11,947 nt of DNA from an uncultured Chloroflexota bacterium (GTDB lineage Bacteria > Chloroflexota > Limnocylindria > Limnocylindrales > Limnocylindraceae): assembly GCA_903938075.1 (NCBI GenBank), contig CAJABS010000138.1, positions 1 to 11,947 on the forward strand, in the 5' to 3' direction. Position numbers and translations under genes: made by a program. Shown here one piece after another: positions 6,688 to 11,947 of the stretch. The stretch's first letter is position 1; every line of letters starts with the position of its first letter. The notes beneath the pieces were generated by a model. That model was not told the origin of the DNA. It searched no databases and saw only the letters and a list, made by a program, of their open reading frames with translations.

Positions 6688-7578
6688 TTAGGTGCGCTCC
6701 ACATCTCGGTGATGCACGTGCACGGTGTGTGAGCCAGCCTGCGCCCTGAGCTTCAGGGCCAGCGACTCGCTAATCGCCACCGAACGGTGACGGCCGCCCG
6801 TGCAGCCGATTGCGATGCTGAGGCGACCACGACCGTCGCTGAGGTAGGTGTCGAGGGTGGCGGAGACGAACGCCACAATTGCCGCCTCAATGGAGGCCCC
6901 GACGGGATCACCCAGCACGTAGGTGGCTACCTCTCGATCGCGGCCATCCTTCGGTCGCAGCTCCGGTACCCAGTGTGGGTTCGCCACCGACCGCACGTCA
7001 AAGAGGAGATCCGAATCGAGAGGAATCCCATGCTTGTATCCGAAACTGGTGAGATGCACTGAAATCGAAGCATCCCCGCCCAACACTTCCTGCACCAAAC
7101 GATCACGCAGTTCCCGAGCGGCAAGATCGCTGGTATCAATCACCGCATCCGCAATCTCGCGTGACGCGCTGAGCAGGGCGCGTTCGGCACGAATTGCTCC
7201 GGCAACGTCGCTCGGCGCATCAATCGGCCCACCGAGCGGATGTCGGTGCCGCGTCTCGCTGAATCGTCGAATCAGCACATCGTCACGTGAGTCAAGGTAG
7301 ATCACACGGCTCTCGGTCCCTATCGCCGAACTTGCAGCGCGAACCGCGTCAATCGCAGCGCGCGGATCCCCATCCCGCGCATCAATCACCAGGCAGAGGC
7401 GCGCGAACCGGTCTGGCTGAAGTTGAATCTTTTCGAGAAGCGCGGGAATCAAATCGTTCGGCAAGTTATCGATGGTGCGGAAGCCAATGTCTTCCAGCGA
7501 CTTCGTTGCGGTGCTCTTCCCCGCGCCCGAAAGCCCTGTCAGCAACACAATCTTGTGCTGTGCCACTGGCGCAACCAT
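6688..7578 (-). CDS. rapZ: RNase adapter / nucleotide-binding protein RapZ (YvcJ)
   Basis: RapZ has an N-terminal P-loop kinase-like domain and a C-terminal RNA-binding domain. In E. coli it senses glucosamine-6-phosphate and guides RNase E to the sRNA GlmZ; in Gram-positives the role of YvcJ is less clear. The 296-residue protein has Walker A GLSGAGKS (15-22), the DNLP motif, RRFSETRHRHPL, the family signature SFGYKHGIPLDSDLLFDVR, PHWVPELRP, and GCTGGRHRSV at 258-267. Length is standard (about 285-300). The ATG at 7578 shares one base with the tatC stop (TAATG), with a G-rich stretch 6 nt upstream, so translation is coupled to tatC. yvcK and whiA follow, the conserved trio of Firmicutes and Actinobacteria. 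Whether it regulates RNA in this organism is inference. Confidence 0.96.
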   Translation of the reverse strand: MVAPVAQHKIVLLTGLSGAGKSTATKSLEDIGFRTIDNLPNDLIPALLEKIQLQPDRFARLCLVIDARDGDPRAAIDAVRAASSAIGTESRVIYLDSRDDVLIRRFSETRHRHPLGGPIDAPSDVAGAIRAERALLSASREIADAVIDTSDLAARELRDRLVQEVLGGDASISVHLTSFGYKHGIPLDSDLLFDVRSVANPHWVPELRPKDGRDREVATYVLGDPVGASIEAAIVAFVSATLDTYLSDGRGRLSIAIGCTGGRHRSVAISESLALKLRAQAGSHTVHVHHRDVERT

Positions 7579-8294
7579 TAGCGCCCCCCGATACGAACAA
7601 GCCAGATGGAAAGCTCATAGAGGAGATACAGCACCACTCCGAGAACGATCGGGCTGACGAGATCTGTTCCCGGTGTGGCGAAGGCGCCCACCACCACGGC
7701 GAGGACGAGCGCGTTGCGTCGCCAGCGTCGGAGCTTTGCCGAGGTGACAACCCCTACACGCGAAAGGAAGACCAGGAGGATCGGGTACTCCGTCGCCAAG
7801 CCAAAGACGAGCATGAGTGAGCCAACAAATCCAAAGTAGCGATCGGCGGCAATCAGTGGGGTGAGATCGTCAGTGGCAAAGGAGAGGAGAAAGCTGACTG
7901 CGAATGGAAGCACCACCCAGGCGACCCCAACACCAATGATGAAGAGGAGGAGCGCGAGTGGGATCCAGGGCCGCGCCGCACGTCGTTCTGAGTCGGTGAG
8001 GCCTGGTCGAATAAACGCCCATGCCTGCCAGAGCCAGATCGGCATCGCCAGCGCCACGCCGCCGATGAAGCTGAGCTGCAGTCGAATGCCAAACGCGTCC
8101 CCAACGCCTACGAAGAAGAGTGGGGTGTCGTTGAGCGGGGTGCGCAGCAGCGCGATGAGGGTGTCGGCCCACGCGAAGGTGATAGCGGCTCCGACGATAA
8201 CTGCCGCAAGGGCGATAGCGACTCGCCGACGCAGCTCCTTAAGGTGCTGGAGAAGCGGCGCTGGTGCGTCGCTGCTCTCCCTCGCTCGAGACAT
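7578..8294 (-). CDS. tatC: Sec-independent (Tat) protein translocase subunit TatC
   Basis: TatC is the receptor for twin-arginine signal peptides and the core of the Tat translocon for folded proteins. The 238-residue protein has six predicted membrane helices. HLKELRRR at 17-24 is the cytoplasmic N-terminal signature. FIRPGLTDSERR at about 94-105 carries the signal-peptide-binding Glu103, and FGLATEYP carries the conserved membrane glutamate Glu169. PGTD follows in the last periplasmic loop. Length is on the short side of normal. The ATG at 8294 follows the tatA stop by 18 nt with only a weak ribosome binding site. tatA and tatC form the minimal Tat pair of many Gram-positives; no tatB is seen here. 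The 3' end overlaps rapZ by one base. Confidence 0.97.
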   Translation of the reverse strand: MSRARESSDAPAPLLQHLKELRRRVAIALAAVIVGAAITFAWADTLIALLRTPLNDTPLFFVGVGDAFGIRLQLSFIGGVALAMPIWLWQAWAFIRPGLTDSERRAARPWIPLALLLFIIGVGVAWVVLPFAVSFLLSFATDDLTPLIAADRYFGFVGSLMLVFGLATEYPILLVFLSRVGVVTSAKLRRWRRNALVLAVVVGAFATPGTDLVSPIVLGVVLYLLYELSIWLVRIGGR

Positions 8295-8312
8295 GATCAG
8301 CTCGAACCGACG

Positions 8313-8528
8313 TTACGCCTTTCGCTTTGTCCGCGAGGCTGTGGCGCGCTTTGCCGTCTTCTTGGCACGCGGCTTGGCTGGAGCAGTTGAGGTGCCTGAG
8401 GTTGCATCTTTAAACTCGCGGAATGAGTTCCCCACGGCCTTGCCAATCTCTGGGAGCTTCCCTGGCCCGAAGACCAAGAGCACAACCGCAAGGATCAGGA
8501 TCAGTTCGAATGGTCCGACGTTTGGCAT
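8313..8528 (-). CDS. tatA: Twin-arginine translocase subunit TatA/TatE
   Basis: TatA is the pore- or membrane-thinning component that TatC recruits when a Tat substrate is bound. The 71-residue protein has a short N-terminal membrane helix (about 6-20, with GPFELILILAVVLLVFG), the conserved hinge FGPGKLPEIGKAVG, and an amphipathic helix ending near SFREFKDA. The tail after residue 44 is unusual: it is rich in Lys and Arg (AKKTAKRA, SRTKRKA), whereas many TatA tails are acidic or neutral. In a two-gene TatAC system it would do the work of both TatA and TatB, which is inference. The ATG at 8528 has a strong AGGAGG 6 nt upstream. The gene starts 30 nt after the pyrF stop and may have its own promoter. 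Confidence 0.95.
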   Translation of the reverse strand: MPNVGPFELILILAVVLLVFGPGKLPEIGKAVGNSFREFKDATSGTSTAPAKPRAKKTAKRATASRTKRKA

Positions 8529-8534
8529 TGAAAA

Positions 8535-8540
8535 CCTCCT
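8535..8540 (-). promoter_or_regulatory. Strong ribosome binding site of tatA
   Basis: The minus strand reads AGGAGG followed by 6 nt and the tatA ATG, near-ideal spacing. Together with the secG site it is one of few strong sites in this run of genes. Confidence 0.8.
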
Positions 8541-8553
8541 CGTAGTGGGCTGG

Positions 8554-8568
8554 CGCCCTTAGGGGGCG
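8554..8568 (-). other. Small hairpin at the end of pyrF
   Basis: CGCCC at 8554-8558 and GGGCG at 8564-8568 form a 5-bp GC stem around the pyrF TAA stop (8559-8561). There is no U-run after it. It could slow ribosomes or polymerase between pyrF and tatA, or mean nothing. Confidence 0.25.
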
Positions 8569-9419
8569 AGTATAGCGAGGCGACGCCCCCACTCTGCTGC
8601 TGCAGCGCCCAGTGCCTCTTCCACCCGCTCCTCCGCCGCGCCAGCATCGCTGATCCCGCGCCCGACGTTCACGAGCAGCCCCCTCCCCGCGCCACCGTTG
8701 CCAGGGGCGGTCCTAGCGCCGCCATCAGCGATGACCGCGTGCACCTCGCCCCCCTGCGCACCGACGCCAGGAACCAGAAGCGGGAGCCCAGGGGCCGCCG
8801 CTCGCACCTGGCGAAGTGCCGCCGCATCGGTCGCACCCACGACCAGTCCAATACGACCGGCTACCCCCTCCGCGCGACGCGCAGCGAGTCGCGCCACTCG
8901 CTCCGCCAGCGTCTCCTCGGGGTCGGTATCGCTGGCGCCGACTCGAAGGCTCTGCAGCTCACCCGATTCGGGATTTGATGTGCGGCAGAGGAGGTAGGTG
9001 AACTTGTCTTTGCGATCAAGAAGTGGGGCCAGCGCGCCGATCCCGAGATACGGATTGGCCGTCACCGCGTCAGCACCCAGAACATCGAAGAGGGCGACCC
9101 CCTGGGCCGCAACCGTTGCGCCAATGTCACCGCGCTTTGCATCAACAATGAGTGGGATCTCTGACGGAATCTGCCGCCGCACGTGCTCGGCTAGTCGCAT
9201 CCCCTCGCTGCCAAGCGCCTCAAAGTAGGCAAGGTTCATTTTGAACGCAGCCGCGTGCGGAGCGGTTGCTGCGATCAGCGTATCAATCCACCGCTCAATA
9301 CCGGCATGCGATTCACGGAAGGTCACAGGGAGTGCCGATGGAACAGGATCAATACCAACACAGAGAGCTGAGCCCGCTCGCGTAGTAGATGCGCCGAGGA
9401 GGTTGAGGTATTGGCTCAT
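8559..9419 (-). CDS. pyrF: Orotidine-5'-phosphate decarboxylase, type 2
   Basis: PyrF converts OMP to UMP, the last step of de novo pyrimidine synthesis, without a cofactor. From the ATG at 9419 the protein has 286 residues, the length of the type 2 (mycobacterial-like) family rather than the roughly 230 of E. coli. Motifs in order are CVGIDP (Asp24), FKMNLAYFEALG (Lys60), the catalytic DAKRGDIG (Asp93, Lys95, Asp98), LCRTSNPESGELQ, LLVPGVGAQGG and LVNVGRGI near the C-terminus, where the usual serine-rich phosphate site SSRGI reads VGRGI. An in-frame start at 9464 would add 15 residues inside the upstream gene; the ATG at 9419 is preferred because it gives the ATGA overlap repeated elsewhere here. 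The gene is translationally linked to the PD40 gene. No other pyr gene is in the window. Confidence 0.94.
   Translation of the reverse strand: MSQYLNLLGASTTRAGSALCVGIDPVPSALPVTFRESHAGIERWIDTLIAATAPHAAAFKMNLAYFEALGSEGMRLAEHVRRQIPSEIPLIVDAKRGDIGATVAAQGVALFDVLGADAVTANPYLGIGALAPLLDRKDKFTYLLCRTSNPESGELQSLRVGASDTDPEETLAERVARLAARRAEGVAGRIGLVVGATDAAALRQVRAAAPGLPLLVPGVGAQGGEVHAVIADGGARTAPGNGGAGRGLLVNVGRGISDAGAAEERVEEALGAAAAEWGRRLAILAP
8569..8574 (-). promoter_or_regulatory. Candidate -10 element for tatA inside pyrF
   Basis: The minus strand reads TATACT (five of six matches to TATAAT) within the last codons of pyrF, 40 nt before the tatA ATG. No good -35 box lies 17 nt upstream (GCAGAG). The similar distance from hexamer to start at secG (36 nt) makes it more plausible, but it remains a guess. 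Confidence 0.3.
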
Positions 9420-10624
9420 GGCGCTGGGCTCTCTGTAGCTGGTGCCGTATTCAAACTCCCCCATGCTGGTCGAACATTTGGATCAACAGGATCTCGGAGC
9501 GGGCTGACGATCACCGGTGGGTTCGGCAGGCCCGATGGCGCAACGCTAAATGTGGCGAGGTTAAGACTCGCCTGGCTACCATTCGCAGAGAGGTACGCCA
9601 GCTGTGCCCCGTTGGGCGACCAGGCTGGAGCCCACGACTTGCCAGTTCTGGTGATCTCAAGCATGACTTCACCGGTCGTCGAGTTCATGATCACCACATC
9701 GGTGCCGCGCGCCGACATGCGTGTGGCGGCGATCCAGCGGCCATCTGGACTGATGGCTGGCTGCACGAGCCCCTTCTCGCCGATTCGCGTGGTGCTCTTC
9801 TTGGCGATGTTGTAGCGAATGATGCGTGATGACGATGAGCCCTCAGAGAGGCCGTTCTGGACGTAGTAGATCGCTTTGCCGTCGGGACTCCAAACGGGAT
9901 CCTGGTGGCCGAACGGTGCGATGTGCGGGAGAGGTGGCGTTGAGATTGACGAGCCATCGCTGCTCAGAATACGAACGACGACATCCGTGCCAACGCCACG
10001 GCCACGGTAGTCTGTTGCAACCGCGATACGTCCATCGCTCGCAAGGGCTGGTCCATACATGAAGCCAGACCAGTTCAACGCTGGTCGAGAGCCGAGGATC
10101 AGACCGTCAAAGATCACCTCTTCGCTGCCGCCATATGCCGAAAGGCGCATGAGTGTTGGCACGTTCATCTGATACCGCTGCACGTTTCCGTTCCCAAGGA
10201 GACGGCCGCCCGCCTCGGTGCGGTGCCGAATGGCATAGAGCCAGACGCCATCGGTACTCCAGGCAAGATCGGAATCGGTCGTCGCAGTCGTCAGCTGGCG
10301 CAGGCCGCCTCCACTGACGCTCCAGATTGAGCCACCACGACCGAAGGCAATCGTTCCGTCAACAGTGATCCCCGCCGTTACCTCTGGTCCGCCATCTGGG
10401 TTCTCTGAGGAGGCTGGGGTGCTGAGCGACAGGCTAACGAGGCTCCCCGCGGCCAGCAGTACAAGCAGAAGAGCCGCGATGATCGGGGCGGGGCTGAGGG
10501 ATCGACGCTTGCCGCCATCCCTGCTCATTAAGTCGCGATTTGTTGGTGGCTTCGCGCCATGGAAGGGTTGCGGCGCAGCTCGACGTGAGCGCTGCAGTGG
10601 TCGAAGCGACCGCTTCTCACTCAT
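9416..10624 (-). CDS. Membrane-anchored PD40/TolB-like beta-propeller protein, function unknown
   Basis: I recognise the fold but not a named gene. The 402-residue protein has a basic N-terminal region (1-45), one membrane helix at about 46-68, a low-complexity Ser/Pro linker, then a beta-propeller to the end. PD40-type blades are visible as repeated W-S-P-D-G-like units: AWSTDGVWLYAIR, ALASDGRIAVATD, PVWSPDGKAIYYVQ, AISPDGRWIAATR and AWSPNGAQLAYLS, suggesting about six blades. There is no lipobox. It is probably an extracytoplasmic binding or scaffold domain held by a signal anchor. The ATG at 10624 overlaps the recJ stop (ATGA) and has a strong GGAGG 4 nt upstream; an ATG at 10528 has no such site. 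It overlaps pyrF by 4 nt. Nearby Tat and Sec genes fit an exported protein but prove no link. Confidence 0.85.
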   Translation of the reverse strand: MSEKRSLRPLQRSRRAAPQPFHGAKPPTNRDLMSRDGGKRRSLSPAPIIAALLLVLLAAGSLVSLSLSTPASSENPDGGPEVTAGITVDGTIAFGRGGSIWSVSGGGLRQLTTATTDSDLAWSTDGVWLYAIRHRTEAGGRLLGNGNVQRYQMNVPTLMRLSAYGGSEEVIFDGLILGSRPALNWSGFMYGPALASDGRIAVATDYRGRGVGTDVVVRILSSDGSSISTPPLPHIAPFGHQDPVWSPDGKAIYYVQNGLSEGSSSSRIIRYNIAKKSTTRIGEKGLVQPAISPDGRWIAATRMSARGTDVVIMNSTTGEVMLEITRTGKSWAPAWSPNGAQLAYLSANGSQASLNLATFSVAPSGLPNPPVIVSPLRDPVDPNVRPAWGSLNTAPATESPAP

Positions 10625-11947
10625 ACGCCCTCCCCCATCGCGGCCGGTCGCAGATCAACAACGTGGACCTCAATCCGTGCGGTCCCACGATAGGTCCGTT
10701 GGGCGGTTCGCACGACAAGATCAACGGCGCTCCCCGCCAGCTGGTCCGCATCTGGCCGACCGAAGGCCATCGCCTCAACCGCCGCGCCGTCCAACGAGAG
10801 AGTCAGGCGTGCATGACGGCCATCCCCTACGAGGCGCACCGCCGTGAGCGGAACCTCACGCAGAAGGAAGGTAGGCTCGGGGTTCCCCATCCCGGTCGGT
10901 GCGAGGTGATCCGCGAGCGCGGCAAGGTCAATCGGAGAGCGGCTGCCGATCGGCGCTGCGAGATCCACTGTCAACTCTGGTGTGCGCGCCTTGGCCTGAC
11001 TGGCGCAGGTGGAACTCAGCCTCGGAAGAAGGTTGCTCCACGCCTCCGCCACAAACGAGCAACCTCCCGCACCGTCGTGGCCGCCATGTCGAATCAGCAG
11101 ATCACTCGCCTCTTGCAGCGCCGCCGCTACACCGAAGCCCTTTGGAGCGCGTACCGACGCACGCAGTGGGGCGCTACTGCCATCGTCATGCGCTACCAGC
11201 GCCGGTCGCCCCGTCTCTTCGCTCAGGCGACCAGCGATCAAGCCGATGAGCCCCACCGACCAAGGGCCGCGCACCGCGACAAGTCCATCGCCCAGAAATG
11301 CGCGCGTATCATCGCGTGACGATCCTGTCGCGAGGCCGAGCAGTGCTCGTGCCTCGTCGATTGCCACCTTCGTCAACTCTTTCCGCTCAAGGTTGATCCC
11401 CTCCAGCAGCGTCGCAAGTTCAGCCGCTTCGGCAGGATCATCGGTGGTAAGGAGCGCTAACGCTGGCGCAGCGTCGCCGATACGCCCAGCGGCGTTAATG
11501 CGTGGCGAGATGGTGAAGCCAGAAACTTCCGCGCGATACGGCGGCTCAGCACCAGCCGCGCGAAGGAGCGCGGCGATTCCAACAGGCATAGTGCCGGCAC
11601 CATTCATCACTTTCAGCGCGGACCGCACAATCACCCTGAACTCGTTGGCGACTGGGACCATGTCGGCGATGCCGCCAACCATTGCGAGCACAGAGAGCTC
11701 CGCCAAGAGCTCACGACGCTGCGGATGATCGGCCAAGATCCCTTGCGCAATTTTGAAGGCAAGTCCGCTTCCCGCTAAATGTGGGAACGGGTAGATGGAG
11801 TCAGGTCGATTCGGATTCACGAGCCAGGCGGCCTGCGCCGGCTCTGGCGGCACCGCGTGGTGATCAATAATGCCAACGAGAATCCCCGCATCTAGCGCCT
11901 CGGCCACGCGCACGCGATCGGCGGTGCCGCAGTCAACTGCGAGGATC
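10621..11947 (-). CDS. recJ: Single-stranded-DNA-specific exonuclease RecJ (5' end outside window)
   Basis: RecJ degrades single-stranded DNA 5' to 3' in recombination and mismatch repair. The frame is open to the window edge, giving 441 visible residues; full-length RecJ is usually 550-600 or more, so roughly the first 100-150 residues are missing. The first visible residues, ILAVDCGTADRV, match the DHH-domain VDCG motif. The DHH motif itself follows in GIIDHHAVPP, then VNPNRPDS and PHLAGSGLAFKIAQ. The DHHA1 part has VGLIGLIAGRLSEETGRPALV and the GGHDGAGG motif (GGHxxAAG in most relatives). The C-terminal OB-fold ends with VVDLRPAA. A GTG at 11913 is not the start, since conserved sequence lies upstream of it. 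The stop overlaps the next gene by 4 nt. Confidence 0.95.
   Translation of the reverse strand, partial: ILAVDCGTADRVRVAEALDAGILVGIIDHHAVPPEPAQAAWLVNPNRPDSIYPFPHLAGSGLAFKIAQGILADHPQRRELLAELSVLAMVGGIADMVPVANEFRVIVRSALKVMNGAGTMPVGIAALLRAAGAEPPYRAEVSGFTISPRINAAGRIGDAAPALALLTTDDPAEAAELATLLEGINLERKELTKVAIDEARALLGLATGSSRDDTRAFLGDGLVAVRGPWSVGLIGLIAGRLSEETGRPALVAHDDGSSAPLRASVRAPKGFGVAAALQEASDLLIRHGGHDGAGGCSFVAEAWSNLLPRLSSTCASQAKARTPELTVDLAAPIGSRSPIDLAALADHLAPTGMGNPEPTFLLREVPLTAVRLVGDGRHARLTLSLDGAAVEAMAFGRPDADQLAGSAVDLVVRTAQRTYRGTARIEVHVVDLRPAAMGEGV
10628..10636 (-). promoter_or_regulatory. Ribosome binding site of the PD40 gene within recJ
   Basis: The minus strand reads GGGGGAGGG just before the ATG at 10624, with GGAGG 4 nt from the start. 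It overlaps the last codons of recJ and decides the longer start over the ATG at 10528. Confidence 0.65.

Noticed and set aside
9420..9464. Longer start for pyrF
   Set aside because: It would overlap the PD40 gene by about 49 nt, while the ATG at 9419 gives the 4-nt overlap used at other junctions.
1..11947. Hidden mobile element, CRISPR array, defence or biosynthetic cluster
   Set aside because: No transposase, integrase, direct-repeat array, toxin-antitoxin pair or biosynthetic enzyme was seen; almost every base belongs to a recognisable gene on one strand.

Overview
The window is an ordinary but very compact piece of bacterial core genome. Twelve protein genes (one cut by the window edge) and two tRNA genes all lie on the minus strand. 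The bases between consecutive protein genes total about 145, and five junctions overlap by 1 or 4 nt. The moderately high G+C, the GTG starts, the rapZ-yvcK-whiA trio, a type 2 PyrF, TatA plus TatC without TatB, and a YvcK with N-terminal membrane helices suggest a streamlined Chloroflexota bacterium, perhaps Limnocylindria-like. An actinobacterium is the main alternative. This is inference from gene content; no phylogeny was run.

In transcription order (right to left) the layout is: recJ (5' end outside the window), an unnamed membrane-anchored PD40/TolB-like beta-propeller protein, pyrF, tatA, tatC, rapZ, yvcK, whiA, tpiA, gpmI, secG, a family 5 ABC-type solute-binding protein without partners, tRNA-Leu(CAG) and tRNA-Leu(GAG). 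recJ/PD40, PD40/pyrF, yvcK/whiA and tpiA/gpmI are joined by 4-nt ATGA overlaps, and tatC/rapZ by TAATG. The only larger gap between protein genes is 73 nt, between gpmI and secG.

The genes form functional blocks: DNA repair (recJ), pyrimidine synthesis (pyrF), protein export (tatA, tatC, secG), control of envelope precursors and cell division (rapZ, yvcK, whiA), lower glycolysis (tpiA, gpmI) and, probably, solute binding outside the membrane. The backbone rapZ-yvcK-whiA-...-tpiA-...-secG resembles the actinobacterial order rapZ-yvcK-whiA-gap-pgk-tpiA-secG. Here gap and pgk are missing between whiA and tpiA, and gpmI sits between tpiA and secG. tatA and secG each have an AGGAGG ribosome binding site and a -10-like hexamer about 40 nt upstream, so they may have internal promoters within a long operon.

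I found no mobile element, CRISPR array, defence system, restriction-modification gene or riboswitch. The points most worth checking are the uncharacterised PD40 protein, the orphan solute-binding protein, the missing gap-pgk pair, the membrane-anchored YvcK, the shortened WhiA, the very basic TatA tail, and the tRNA-Leu pair sitting 21 nt behind a coding sequence.
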